64,000 nucleotides of DNA from JAHJQZ01 sp963667595. Its GTDB lineage: Bacteria; Pseudomonadota; Alphaproteobacteria; Rhizobiales; Devosiaceae. Shown here one piece after another: positions 55,126 through 64,000 of this stretch. The stretch is taken from positions 1,798,001 through 1,862,000 of the forward strand of contig CAXXWD010000001.1 in assembly GCA_963667595.2 (NCBI GenBank), written 5' to 3'. Each line of letters begins with the position of its first letter. The stretch's first letter is position 1. The notes beneath the pieces are model-generated. The model made no database searches and was not told the DNA's origin. It saw only the letters and a program-made list of their open reading frames with translations. The position numbers and the translations under genes are program-made.

Positions 55126-55174
55126 ATAACATCTATACGGCAAAAATAACATAGAAATGATATTATAATAACAT
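55126..55174. promoter_or_regulatory. Three phased ATAACAT direct repeats before the transaldolase gene
   Basis: ATAACAT occurs at 55126-55132, 55146-55152 and 55168-55174, spaced 20 and 22 bases, about two helical turns. The same sequence appears inverted before the RpiB gene (53670-53676). This looks like an operator array for the divergent DeoR regulator. The whole region 55004-55396 has no other gene. Confidence 0.45.
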
Positions 55175-55396
55175 TCTCGGCGCAAATGTCGCAGCGAGTC
55201 TGCGCCGCTGGAATAAAGGATCGTGGCGACCTTGTGAAACGCCGCACATCCGGCCCATTCAGACCCTGCTGGCATACCCGGATCGGATGACGCGCGGGAA
55301 CCGCGTCGGCCAAAAAACCGTGCGAAGCGGTGGCGTGAGGCCGGGACCGCCGGCATGAAGCTCGAAACCGTGTTATCTTTCCGTTAAGACTGTTCA

Positions 55397-56236
55397 ATGC
55401 CGGGCGCGGACAGGATGGAGCGAATAAAGATGCGGAATGAAGACGAGGCGGCAGGGGCGCGGACACTCCCGGCCGGTCCCGACGCGCGCCGGAAGGCGCT
55501 ACTCGACTATCTCATTCCCCTCGGCTCCGCCCAGGTCGACGAACTGGCAGACTATTTCGGCGTCAGCAAGATGACCGTGCATCGCGATCTCAAGATGCTG
55601 GAGGAACGGGGCATCGTCCGGCGGGTTCATGGCGGGGTGACAGTGCGATCCTCCAACCTTGCCGACAGCACCATTCTCTATCGGTCACGACAGGCGGATG
55701 CGGAAAAGAACGCCCTGGCCCGTGCCGCGGCCGAACTGGTGGAGCCGGGTCTGGCCATCATTCTTGACGATTCCACCACCGCAATTCACCTGGCCTCGCA
55801 GGTCATTTCGTACAAGCCGCTCACCGTTATCAGCAGCAGCCTTTCTGTCATCAACACGCTCAAGGACGCGCACGGGATCGAGACCATCTGCCTCGGCGGC
55901 CGTTATAATCCCCGATTCAACGCGTTTTTCGGCCATCTCTGCGAACAGGCCATCGGTTCGTTGCGTGCCAATCTTCTGTTCATGTCGACATCGACGGTCA
56001 TGGGCGGCATCGCCTATCACCAGCAGGAAGAAGTCGTGCAGGTCAAAAGAGCCCTGATGCGGGCTGCCGACCGAACGATCCTGCTCATCGACAGTTCGAA
56101 GTTCGGCAAGACGGCACTTATCCGGCTCGCCGAACTCACCGAGTTTGACGACGTGTTCACCGACAGCGGTATTGCCCCTCACGAAGCCGACGCCCTCATC
56201 AAGAACGGCGTCCATCTGCATGTCGTCGATGTCTGA
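55397..56236 (+). CDS. DeoR family transcriptional regulator
   Basis: A 279-residue protein with a winged helix-turn-helix at residues about 33-85 (QVDELADYFGVSKMTVHRDLKMLEERGIVRRVHGGV) and a DeoR sensor domain (ILDDSTTAIHLASQV, LLIDSSKFGKTALIRL). Three ATGs lie within the first 12 codons, so the start is uncertain. It is divergent from the transaldolase gene and precedes the SorC-DhaK fusion. It probably senses a sugar phosphate and controls the short-ketose cluster on both strands. Confidence 0.88.
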   Translation: MPGADRMERIKMRNEDEAAGARTLPAGPDARRKALLDYLIPLGSAQVDELADYFGVSKMTVHRDLKMLEERGIVRRVHGGVTVRSSNLADSTILYRSRQADAEKNALARAAAELVEPGLAIILDDSTTAIHLASQVISYKPLTVISSSLSVINTLKDAHGIETICLGGRYNPRFNAFFGHLCEQAIGSLRANLLFMSTSTVMGGIAYHQQEEVVQVKRALMRAADRTILLIDSSKFGKTALIRLAELTEFDDVFTDSGIAPHEADALIKNGVHLHVVDV

Positions 56237-56507
56237 GGCACGCGGCGTGCCGCTCGTCCGGCGGTTTGCCCTGATCCATGCCCCGCGCGGCAAAGTTTTC
56301 CGGTGTGGATAGGACGGACAAATAGACATATGTCAGCCAGGTGCTGAATTATGGTATCAACACTTGGTTTCGACAAACTCGGACAAAGGCCGTCGCGTCG
56401 CGCATTGTTCGTAACCCTTGGTTATCGGTTGCGCGTCACCTGGGCGGATCACTACACAGGCTGAACCCTTTTGGTTTCAGTAAGGGGGATGGGGAGACAA
56501 GGCTCGA
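56237..56507. other. Leader of the SorC-DhaK fusion gene
   Basis: About 270 bases upstream of the fusion gene with no supported gene. Likely its promoter; the TTCAGTAAGGGGGATGGGGA segment just before the start includes the ribosome site. Confidence 0.35.
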
Positions 56508-58583
56508 ATGGCCTCAAGGGCGTCCGTTGAACTGCGCAAGGCCGGCACGAAACGTGCCGAAGCAGATGGTCTCGATACCATTCCGATGCGCTTCGGGGAC
56601 GATCCCTATGTCTGGGCCTGTTGGCTTTACTATCAGGATGGGCTGACACAGGGGCAGATCGCCGAGACGATGGGCGTGTCGCGTGCGACGGTGAATGCCT
56701 ATCTCTCGGAAGCGCGCGACAGGGGTATCGTCAACATCTCGCTCGAACCGGCCCGGCTGGCGTCCCTGACCATTGCCGACGAGCTCAGGCGACATTTCGG
56801 TCTCGAAAGCTGTCTTGTCGTACCGAGCGCGGAAGTCCCCTCGATGATCGACCGGCTCGGCCAGGCCGGCGCCCTTGCGCTCAAGGGTATCCTGAAATCG
56901 GGCGATTCTCTCGGCGTGGTCTGGGGACGCACGGCGCTGGCCGTGGCCGAGCATCTCAGTGTCCGGCCTCTCAAGGATCTGACCGTGGTTCAGACCACGG
57001 GCGCAATGACCTCCGATTTTCCCTATACGCCCAATCTGGTCACCGCCGCCTTCGCCACCGCACTTTCGGCCAAATCCGTCAATATCAGCGCACCGGCGCT
57101 GGTCGGTTCTCCGGAAATGGCGCGTGCCCTCATGGGAGAACCCCTGGTCAGCCGGGAGTTCGCCGCCCTGTCCAAGATCAACCGCATCATTTTCGGCGTG
57201 TCCTCGCTGAGGCCGAACTCCACCATTCATGTCAGCGGCTTTTTCGAAGAGGTTTCGCTGCAGCAATATCTGGCACGGGGCGCGGCGGCGGTCCTGGCCG
57301 GCCGGTTCATCGACGAAGCCGGCGCTGCGGTGGACGGCCCGCTGGAAGAGCGCACGATCGGCATTTCGCTCGACCAGTTGGCCGCGATCAAGACCCGCGT
57401 CGCCGTGGCCGGCGGCTTCGACAAGGTGCCGGCGATCCTTGCCATGCTGCGCGGCGGCTATGCCAATGTGCTCATCACCGACGCCGCCACCGGACGCGGC
57501 ATTCTCAATGCCGAGGATGTGACGGTTTTCCGCTCGCGGGAAAAAAAGAAGCCGCACGCCCTGGCGATCGTTCGCACCCAGATCAAGAAATTCCTCAACC
57601 ATCCCGACGATGCCGTCGACGAAATGCTTGAAGGTGCTGTCGAGGCGCACAGCCGGTATCTCACCCCGATCGGCAGCTCGAATCGCGCGCTTGTCGCGCG
57701 CCACGGTCCCCGCCCCGGCAAGGTCGGTCTGGTGATTGGCGGCGGCTCAGGTCATGAGCCCAGTTTTCTTGGCTTTGTTGGCAAGGGGCTCGCCGATGCC
57801 GTCGCCATCGGCAACATCTTCTCCTCGCCGCCGCCCGATCCCATCCTTCATTGCGCCGAAGCCGCTTCCGGGGGCGCCGGGGTGTTGTTCGTTTATGGCA
57901 ACTACACCGGCGACGTCATGAACTTCGAAATGGCGGCCGAACTGGTGGAAGAAAAGGGCGTCAAGGTCCGAACGGTGCTGACCACCGACGACATCGCCTC
58001 CTCGCCCGTCGCGGATCGCGACGGACGGCGGGGCGTTGCGGGCAACGTGCTGATCTTCAAGATCGCCGGTGCCGCCTGCGATCTCGGTCTGTCGCTCGAT
58101 GCCTGCGAGGCGGTGACCCGCAAGGCCAACGCGCGGACCTACACCATCGGGGTCGCGCTCGAACCCTGTTCGCTGCCGCAGATCCGTCGGCCGACCTACG
58201 ATCTCGGTTCCGACGAAATGGAAGTTGGCGTCGGCATTCACGGCGAACCCGGCGTCAAGCGTGAGCAGCTCCAGTCCGCCGATGCGATTGTCGATACGGC
58301 GCTCGATGCGATCCTCACGGAAATGGATGCCAAGCCGCATGACCGGGTCGCGGTTCTGGTCAATTCGTTTGGCGCCACGCCGATGATGGAACTCTACATC
58401 ATCTATCGCCGCGTCGTGCAGCGGCTGGCGGCGCGGGACATCGTCATCGAAGCGAACTGGATCGGTCCCTACTGTACCTCGCTGGACATGGCCGGCGCTT
58501 CGATCACCATCATGCATCTCGACAATGAGTTGTCGCGGCTGCTCAGCCAGCCTTGCGATACCGCGGCCTTCAAGGTCGACTAA
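56508..58583 (+). CDS. Fusion of SorC-type regulator and DhaK kinase subunit
   Basis: A 691-residue two-part protein. Residues about 36-335 are a SorC-family regulator: helix-turn-helix LTQGQIAETMGVSRATVNAY, then the sugar-binding domain ending in VLITDAATGRGIL. Residues about 355-691 are a complete DhaK: GGGSGHEPSF (411-420) and the ketose-linking histidine (about H578) in GVGIHGEPGVK. A short charged linker joins them. The product could bind DNA in response to the same ketose it presents to DhaL. Annotated fusions of this kind exist, but I know of no detailed study. The matching DhaL gene follows after 255 bases. Confidence 0.88.
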   Translation: MASRASVELRKAGTKRAEADGLDTIPMRFGDDPYVWACWLYYQDGLTQGQIAETMGVSRATVNAYLSEARDRGIVNISLEPARLASLTIADELRRHFGLESCLVVPSAEVPSMIDRLGQAGALALKGILKSGDSLGVVWGRTALAVAEHLSVRPLKDLTVVQTTGAMTSDFPYTPNLVTAAFATALSAKSVNISAPALVGSPEMARALMGEPLVSREFAALSKINRIIFGVSSLRPNSTIHVSGFFEEVSLQQYLARGAAAVLAGRFIDEAGAAVDGPLEERTIGISLDQLAAIKTRVAVAGGFDKVPAILAMLRGGYANVLITDAATGRGILNAEDVTVFRSREKKKPHALAIVRTQIKKFLNHPDDAVDEMLEGAVEAHSRYLTPIGSSNRALVARHGPRPGKVGLVIGGGSGHEPSFLGFVGKGLADAVAIGNIFSSPPPDPILHCAEAASGGAGVLFVYGNYTGDVMNFEMAAELVEEKGVKVRTVLTTDDIASSPVADRDGRRGVAGNVLIFKIAGAACDLGLSLDACEAVTRKANARTYTIGVALEPCSLPQIRRPTYDLGSDEMEVGVGIHGEPGVKREQLQSADAIVDTALDAILTEMDAKPHDRVAVLVNSFGATPMMELYIIYRRVVQRLAARDIVIEANWIGPYCTSLDMAGASITIMHLDNELSRLLSQPCDTAAFKVD

Positions 58584-58838
58584 GGGGGTGGCACATTCGT
58601 ATCTTGATGTCGGCATTGTCTTCATTTTCTGCTAGAAATCCCGAGTACCGGATGCGTCTTGGCAACCGGGAATCAGCGTGCGCGTTGAGCGGATGCGATA
58701 CGGTTCAAACGAGACGTAACTGGATGGTGGCCCGGTCCCCGGGAGGAGCGATACGCCGCAGGACGGGCGATATCGCAGGGGTCTTCGGCCTTGCTGCGGC
58801 GATGCCGGAGACGAAGGGCGTTTGAGGAGAGGGTAGGT
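58584..58838. other. Gap between the fusion gene and the second dhaL
   Basis: About 255 bases without a supported gene. A strong ribosome site (GAGGAGAGGGTAGG) lies directly before the dhaL ATG. No hairpin of note. Confidence 0.35.
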
Positions 58839-59480
58839 ATGTCCGACAGCGCGGTTCAATGCCTCATCGACATGTTCGAACGGATCTCCCGGGCGATCGA
58901 TGACTCCGTGGATCAGCTTTCCGAACTCGACGGCGCCATTGGGGATGCCGATCACGGCATCACCATGGTGCTCGGATTCCACGCCGTAAACGCGGCGTTG
59001 CAGGGGTCCAGGTCCGGGCTCTCTTCGGCTTCCGAGGTGATGAGCGCCGCTGCCATGGCCTTTTTGAACGCGGTCGGCGCCTCGACCGGCCCGCTCTATG
59101 CCACCGGCTTCCAGCGGGCGGCCAAGAGCCTCAAGGATTACGACGACCTCGACAACGCTGCCGTGACGGCGATGCTGCAGGCCATCCCCGCGGGGATTGG
59201 CGAACGCGGCAAGGCGCAGCTGGGCGACAAGACCATGCTCGACGCCTGGCTGCCCGCTGCCGAGGCGGCGACCAATGCTCTCGCCAAAAAGAGGAACAGG
59301 TCGGATTTCTGGCACGAGATCGTTACGGCCGCCGAACATGGTGCCAACGCCACCTGCTCCATGGTGGCGACCAAAGGCCGGGCTGCGCGCGTCGGCGGTC
59401 GTTCTCTGGGACATATGGATCCTGGCGCGGCGTCCGCGGTCATCATCATCCGCGCCATGGCCGAGTCGCTTTCGGACTGA
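58839..59480 (+). CDS. dhaL: Dihydroxyacetone kinase subunit DhaL (second set)
   Basis: A 213-residue DhaL subunit with ELDGAIGDADHGITMVLG near 29-46, GASTGPLYA, GDKTMLDAWLP and ATKGRAARVGGRSLGHMDPGA. The ATG at 58839-58841 is better than an upstream start because of its ribosome site. It would serve the DhaK half of the fusion at 56508. Its sequence differs clearly from the DhaL at 50611, so the two sets are not a recent duplication. Confidence 0.9.
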   Translation: MSDSAVQCLIDMFERISRAIDDSVDQLSELDGAIGDADHGITMVLGFHAVNAALQGSRSGLSSASEVMSAAAMAFLNAVGASTGPLYATGFQRAAKSLKDYDDLDNAAVTAMLQAIPAGIGERGKAQLGDKTMLDAWLPAAEAATNALAKKRNRSDFWHEIVTAAEHGANATCSMVATKGRAARVGGRSLGHMDPGAASAVIIIRAMAESLSD

Positions 59481-59595
59481 GATCTGATTCGGGCGCGCCT
59501 TTCGGGTCTTTACGGCGCGGTTTGCCGAGGAGGCCAAAGGCGGGACCGGCCCTTTGCGTTCGCGCGAGACGGCACGATGTCCGATATGGAGGCAA

Positions 59596-62331
59596 ATGAT
59601 GCTTTACTCATTCTCCCTGTCCGGGACGTGGTCGTTTGCGCTCGACCCGGAGAACCGGGGCACGAGGGACGCTTGGTTCGATGCCCCGCTCGAAGATCAT
59701 ATCGAGTTGCCCGGTAGCATCGACGAAGCGAAACTGACGCCGGAAACGCATTCGCGCACCATGGCGCATCTGAGCCGGCGTCACCCCTATGTGGGACGCG
59801 CCTGGTATGCTCGGGATATTACGGTGGAAGCAGATGCCGCCGGGTTGTTTTTCACCCTCGTGCTCGAACGACCCCATGGCGAGGTCAATGTCTATCTCGA
59901 CGGCTTCAAGATCGGCCGCGACCGCAGCCTTTCAACCGAACACAGGTTCTTTCTCGGCACGCTCGCGGCCGGACCTCATCGCCTCGTGCTGATGATCGAC
60001 AATTCGCGTTTCGAAGCCGTGGGCGAGGCGATCCAGTATATGGGTCCTGAATTTTACGACGTTGCCCACGCCAACACCGACCACACGCAGACCAACTGGA
60101 ACGGCGTGGTCGGCGCTTTGCGCATCGAAGCGGCGCGTGGCGCCATCGCGCGCATGGATATCGACGCAAGGAGCCGCAACGTCGCCGTCTCCTTCGAACT
60201 CGAAGCCTACGACAGCGACCGCGTCCATCCGACATTCTGGGATGGAAAGGCAGACGACCGCTTGCGCCTGACGATTTCTCTTGCCGGCCATGACACGCCG
60301 GTTCTGGTCGAGCAACCGCTTGACGTGGTCAGCGCCTTCACGCCGCTTCGAATCGAGGTGGCTCTGCCCGAAAGCGCAGGGCTATGGGATGAGTTCGATC
60401 CAGTGCTGCATTCGCTTTGCGCCGAATGGATCAGAAATGGCGAGATCATCGATCGGCGGGAAAGTGATTTCGGCATCCGCAGTTTCAGAACCGAAGGCCG
60501 GCATCTGCTTTTGAACGAGCGCAGGGTCTTTTTGCGCGGCACGCTCGATTGCTGCGTCTTTCCGCTAACCGGCTATCCACCGACCGATCGTGCCGGATGG
60601 CGCAAGGTTTTCGAGACCGTGAAGGCTTACGGGCTCAACCATGTGCGCTTTCATTCCTACTGCCCGCCCAACGCTGCCTTCGAGGTCGCGGACAGGCTCG
60701 GGGTGATGCTGGCGGTGGAAGGACCGGTCTGGCCACGCCTTCACGCCGATCCCAATCTCGATGATTTCATCTGGCTCGAAAGCGCCCGGATCTTTCGCGA
60801 TTACGGCAATCATCCGAGTTTCGTGATGTTCGCCATCGGCAACGAGTTGCATGGCGACGGACTGCATGCTTTTGCCTCGAAATTCGTCCGCTATTGGCGT
60901 GAACACGACCCGCGTCGGCTCTATACCGGCGGTTCCGGCTGGCCGACGACACCCGAAGCCGACTATGACAGCAAGCCCGAGCCGCGCTGCCAGGCATGGG
61001 GCGACGGTCTAGAGGGGCGTCTTAACGCGGGACCGCTGGAAACCGAAACGGACTGGAGCCGCGACCGCGACGCGACCGATCATCCGCTGTTGACCCATGA
61101 AGCAGGGCAATGGTGTGCCTATCCGAATGTGCGCGAAATCGGCAAATACACCGGCGTTCTGGCGGCACGGAACCTCGAAATGGTGCGCGACGACCTCGAA
61201 GCAAAAGGCCGGCTCGGCGAGGCGGACGAAATGCTGATGGCGAGTGGGGCGCTGCAAACGCTGCTCTACAAGGAAGAACTGGAAGCGGCATTACGGACGT
61301 CGGATTTCGCCGGAACCCAGCTTCTCGGTCTGCAGGATTTCCCAGGCCAGGGCACGGCGCTCGTCGGCGTGGTCGATGCGTTCTGGGACGCCAAGCCTTA
61401 TGTGACGGCCGAGCGGTTTCGCGAGTTCTGCGCGCAGGTGGTGCCACTTCTCAGGGCGCCGAGATTCATTGTGGAACAAGGAGACGTCTTTACCGCCAGA
61501 ATCCAGCTTGCGCATTTCGGTCCACCCGAGATCGACATATCGAGGCTCGCCTTTATGGTTCGTGACGCGGACGGAACGCAATATATGAGTGGCACCGTGG
61601 GAGACGCTTTGCTCAAGAGCGGCGCCCTCAATGATGTCGGCGTTCTTGATGTGGATACATCCGATCTGCCGGCGTCTGCGCGATACGAGATCGTCATCTT
61701 TGTTCCCGGGACCGCGTTTCGCAATCGCTGGTCCTTCTGGGTGTTCGACAAACAGGATTCTCCGGTCTTTCCCGTCACGTTTGTGCTGGATGAAGCGGTG
61801 ATAGACAGGGTCCAGCACGGAGAGACGATCGTTTTTATGCCTTCGCCCGAGATGATCCGGCCAAACAGTACTCTCGGCTTCACCACGATCTTCTGGAATA
61901 CGCTATGGACGTCGGGACAGGCGCCACACACGCTTGGCCTGATCAACGCCATTGATCACGCGATTTTTTCCGTTTTTCCATCGGGCCGTTATTCCGATTT
62001 CCACTGGTGGGAGCTTGTGCATGGGCGGCGCGCCTTCGATCTTGCCGGCCTTGCCGCCCACCATATCGTTCAGGTGGTGGACGATTGGAACACCAACCGC
62101 GATCTGGCGCTTCTGGCCGAACTGGGGATCGGCAGGGGTCGGCTTCTGCTCTGCGGCTTCGATCTCCAGAATGCCCTCAGCGATCGTCCGGTGGCCCGTT
62201 GCATGCATAGGGCGCTGGCCGCTTATGCGGCATCTGCCGATCGGACACCCGGAGTGCCGGTTGTCGAGCCCGAAACGGTTCTCGCCTGGTGGGCGCGCCA
62301 GCGGAACGATGCCAGCGAAGCGCTTCGCTGA
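59596..62331 (+). CDS. Glycoside hydrolase family 2-like enzyme
   Basis: A 911-residue protein. Residues 1-150 are a sugar-binding jelly roll (SGTWSFALDPENRG, VNVYLDGFKIGRD). An immunoglobulin-like part then precedes a TIM barrel with the acid/base Glu417 in FAIGNELHGDG and the likely nucleophile Glu502 in THEAGQW. These are GH2 signatures (beta-galactosidase, beta-mannosidase, beta-glucuronidase). No signal peptide is seen, so it acts in the cytoplasm on imported oligosaccharides. Start ATG at 59596-59598 has GGAGG upstream. The AraC regulator is convergent. Its sugar may enter one of the window's transporters. Confidence 0.8.
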   Translation: MMLYSFSLSGTWSFALDPENRGTRDAWFDAPLEDHIELPGSIDEAKLTPETHSRTMAHLSRRHPYVGRAWYARDITVEADAAGLFFTLVLERPHGEVNVYLDGFKIGRDRSLSTEHRFFLGTLAAGPHRLVLMIDNSRFEAVGEAIQYMGPEFYDVAHANTDHTQTNWNGVVGALRIEAARGAIARMDIDARSRNVAVSFELEAYDSDRVHPTFWDGKADDRLRLTISLAGHDTPVLVEQPLDVVSAFTPLRIEVALPESAGLWDEFDPVLHSLCAEWIRNGEIIDRRESDFGIRSFRTEGRHLLLNERRVFLRGTLDCCVFPLTGYPPTDRAGWRKVFETVKAYGLNHVRFHSYCPPNAAFEVADRLGVMLAVEGPVWPRLHADPNLDDFIWLESARIFRDYGNHPSFVMFAIGNELHGDGLHAFASKFVRYWREHDPRRLYTGGSGWPTTPEADYDSKPEPRCQAWGDGLEGRLNAGPLETETDWSRDRDATDHPLLTHEAGQWCAYPNVREIGKYTGVLAARNLEMVRDDLEAKGRLGEADEMLMASGALQTLLYKEELEAALRTSDFAGTQLLGLQDFPGQGTALVGVVDAFWDAKPYVTAERFREFCAQVVPLLRAPRFIVEQGDVFTARIQLAHFGPPEIDISRLAFMVRDADGTQYMSGTVGDALLKSGALNDVGVLDVDTSDLPASARYEIVIFVPGTAFRNRWSFWVFDKQDSPVFPVTFVLDEAVIDRVQHGETIVFMPSPEMIRPNSTLGFTTIFWNTLWTSGQAPHTLGLINAIDHAIFSVFPSGRYSDFHWWELVHGRRAFDLAGLAAHHIVQVVDDWNTNRDLALLAELGIGRGRLLLCGFDLQNALSDRPVARCMHRALAAYAASADRTPGVPVVEPETVLAWWARQRNDASEALR

Positions 62332-62427
62332 CCGGTCCGTCTGGCGCCGCATCGTTTGTCAGGTTAATTCGGTGTCCAGTTTCGCGCGCGATACGCCGTG
62401 GAAAGGAACGGATTTACGGTTTGTCGA

Positions 62428-63324
62428 TTATCCTTTTCGGAGCGCGCGGTATTGGGTCGGCGAACAGGCGTGAATGCGGCGAAAGCAGCGCGAGAAATAT
62501 AAAGGGTCATCAAATCCCAGTTCGCCGGCAACGTCCTTGATCGAATATTCCGTGGTGTCGAGCAGAAAGCAGGCGCGCTGGATCTTCAGGCGGACAAAAA
62601 AGTCCATGAGTGTGAAGCCGGTGTGCTTCTTGAAGACCGCCGTGAGGTGGGATGGGGACAGGTTCGCCAGGCGCGCCAGATCCTCGACGCGAAGCTGGCC
62701 TGCGAGATTGGCGTGCATCATGTCGATGACGCGCTTGATGCGCTCTTCGCTATGGGACGATTGACGGTTTCGCACGCGATGGCGCGCCACGGCGAGATGC
62801 GTCACGATCTGGCCAAGCAACATCGATGACGAAAGCAGATTGTCCGGCGTGTAGCCATCCGCAAGGACCGCCAGCAGCTTTTCGAACACCGTCGGCAATG
62901 CCGGATCGTGGCCCGGATGGAGCAACGCCCGTTCGCGGCCCAGACCCAGCACGCGAAATACTGCCGGTAGCTTCGGGCCGGCCAGGTGGACCCAGTAGAT
63001 GGTCCAGGGGCTTTCGTGATCGGCGCCGTAGGCATGCGGCACATGCGGCGGTATCAGCACGGCATCGCCGGGCAGGATCGTGAGGTCCAAATCGCCGAAG
63101 CGCACCCAACCCGAGCCTTCGGTGCAATAGATGAGCACGGATTGAGCAACGCCTTCGTTGCGTTCGACAAAGTGCCATTGCGCTTTCGGGTAATGGCCGA
63201 CATCGGTCGGTAAGAGATCGAACAAAGGGTCGCCTTCGAACCAGGACGACACCACGGATCGCGGCAGGACAACCACTCTCTGCCCGGGAAATCCCTCCAG
63301 AATGCGAAGAACGGCTCCAGTCAT
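62428..63324 (-). CDS. AraC family transcriptional regulator
   Basis: A 298-residue regulator with an amino-terminal cupin domain (YCTEGSGWVRFGDLDLTILPGDAVLIPPHVPHAYG) for sugar sensing and a carboxyl double helix-turn-helix from about residue 200 (VEDLARLANLSPSHLTAVFKKHTGF, IKDVAGELGFDDPLYFSRCFRR). It is convergent with the GH2 gene and divergent from the gene at 63454, which it probably activates. Confidence 0.92.
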   Translation of the reverse strand: MTGAVLRILEGFPGQRVVVLPRSVVSSWFEGDPLFDLLPTDVGHYPKAQWHFVERNEGVAQSVLIYCTEGSGWVRFGDLDLTILPGDAVLIPPHVPHAYGADHESPWTIYWVHLAGPKLPAVFRVLGLGRERALLHPGHDPALPTVFEKLLAVLADGYTPDNLLSSSMLLGQIVTHLAVARHRVRNRQSSHSEERIKRVIDMMHANLAGQLRVEDLARLANLSPSHLTAVFKKHTGFTLMDFFVRLKIQRACFLLDTTEYSIKDVAGELGFDDPLYFSRCFRRIHACSPTQYRALRKG

Positions 63325-63453
63325 GATTCCAGCTTTCTATCAGAGAATCATCCATATCATCCAGTGTTGTTCCCATTCCGGTCGCCCCGGTTCTCGCGTA
63401 GCCTTCGAGCAGCATTCAACACCAAGAAGATCGTCCCGGAGGACGCCTCGTTT

Positions 63454-64000
63454 ATGGAACTCACCCCGCTTCCTGAACCGCCTGCGAACCTTGACGGACC
63501 GGTCAAAGCCTGGTCGTCGCCACTGGTGCTGCCGACCTACGAGCCGGCGACGGCAGACCTCAACCCGATGTTTCTCGAAAACCGCGTGTTCCAGGGATCG
63601 AGTGGACGCGTCTATCCCCTGCCGTTTTTCGACAGGATCAGCCAGGATCTCGTCGACAGGAAATGGCAGGCTGTCCACGTCGAGAATGCCTTTTTGCGCG
63701 TCACGTTGCTGCCCGAACTCGGGGGGCGTGTCTATGCGATGGTCGACAAGGTCAACGGCTATGACGTTGTCTATCGCAACCGGGTGATCAAGCCGGCTCT
63801 GGTGGGGCTGGCCGGGCCGTGGCTTTCCGGCGGCATCGAGTTCAACTGGCCCCAGCACCACCGTCCCAGCACCTACATGCCCGTTAGCTGGATGATCGAG
63901 GAAGAACCGGACGGCAGCCGTACGGTGTGGATGTCCGAAAACGAGCCGATGACCCGGATGAAGGGTATGCACGGCGTGCGGTTGCGGCCCGATTGCAGCG
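63454..64000 (+). CDS. DUF5107-like protein, amino-terminal part (runs off the window)
   Basis: An open frame from an ATG (63454-63456) with GGAGG upstream continues past the window edge. The visible 182 residues include VENAFLRVTLLPELGGRVYAM and GGIEFNWPQHHRPSTYMPVSW, characteristic of the DUF5107 group, which has a mutarotase-like beta fold. Full members often carry tetratricopeptide repeats further on. It is divergent from the AraC regulator and likely part of a glycan or sugar-use operon. Confidence 0.75.
   Translation, partial: MELTPLPEPPANLDGPVKAWSSPLVLPTYEPATADLNPMFLENRVFQGSSGRVYPLPFFDRISQDLVDRKWQAVHVENAFLRVTLLPELGGRVYAMVDKVNGYDVVYRNRVIKPALVGLAGPWLSGGIEFNWPQHHRPSTYMPVSWMIEEEPDGSRTVWMSENEPMTRMKGMHGVRLRPDCS

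Overview
The window is high-GC DNA in the style of an alphaproteobacterium of the Rhizobiales. It is dense with ribose/fructose-type and polyamine-type ABC uptake operons, DeoR, LacI and AraC family regulators, and an alphaproteobacterial kind of mobilisable element. I cannot name the species. No rRNA, tRNA or CRISPR array is visible.

Region 1 (about 1-13.3 kb) looks like an integrative, mobilisable element. It has a serine recombinase running off the left edge, several small overlapping ORFs, a RepB-type primase, a TetR regulator, a two-gene TrlF (PHP plus SMC-like ATPase) and DUF2971 pair, a hairpin-rich oriT candidate, and a MobC/relaxase pair. After the relaxase, base composition drops sharply. 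This AT-rich stretch (about 10.8-15.1 kb) carries a DUF2235 hydrolase, a tail-anchored membrane protein and an unknown 470-residue protein. The TrlF pair and the AT-rich genes look like cargo, possibly defence.

Three directly repeated 47-bp elements lie at 13.26, 15.22 and 24.40 kb. The first two bracket the 470-residue gene. The second and third bracket region 2 (15.3-23.7 kb): a PotFGHI-like transporter with a DeoR regulator, an SDR dehydrogenase, and a class III PLP enzyme with a small-molecule kinase. The last two resemble the hydroxylysine or ethanolamine kinase and phospho-lyase pairs. An integrase amino-terminal fragment follows the third repeat.

Region 3 (25-33.6 kb) is a fructose/mannose-type sugar operon: archaeal-type cupin glucose-6-phosphate isomerase, FrcBCA-like transporter, ROK kinase, large mannose-6-phosphate isomerase and AGE-family isomerase, with a divergent DeoR regulator. 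A broken integrase gene and an antitoxin relic close it on the right.

Region 4 (34.6-45.6 kb) is a second sugar system: RbsACB-type transporter, DUF4432 mutarotase-like protein, LacI regulator with two matching operator-like sites, cupin isomerase-like protein, fuculose-phosphate-type aldolase, and PfkB kinase on the other strand. An IS3-family (IS407-like) element sits between isomerase and aldolase.

Region 5 (45.7-59.5 kb) is a leftward run of transaldolase, RpiB-type isomerase, DhaK, DhaL and an LsrB/Rbs-type transporter with two permeases. A divergent DeoR regulator, a SorC-DhaK fusion and a second DhaL face it. The enzymes fit import and phosphorylation of a short ketose (a tetrulose is my favoured guess), isomerisation to an aldose phosphate and entry to the pentose phosphate pathway. 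Region 6 (59.6-64 kb) has a GH2-like glycosidase, an AraC regulator and the start of a DUF5107-like protein.
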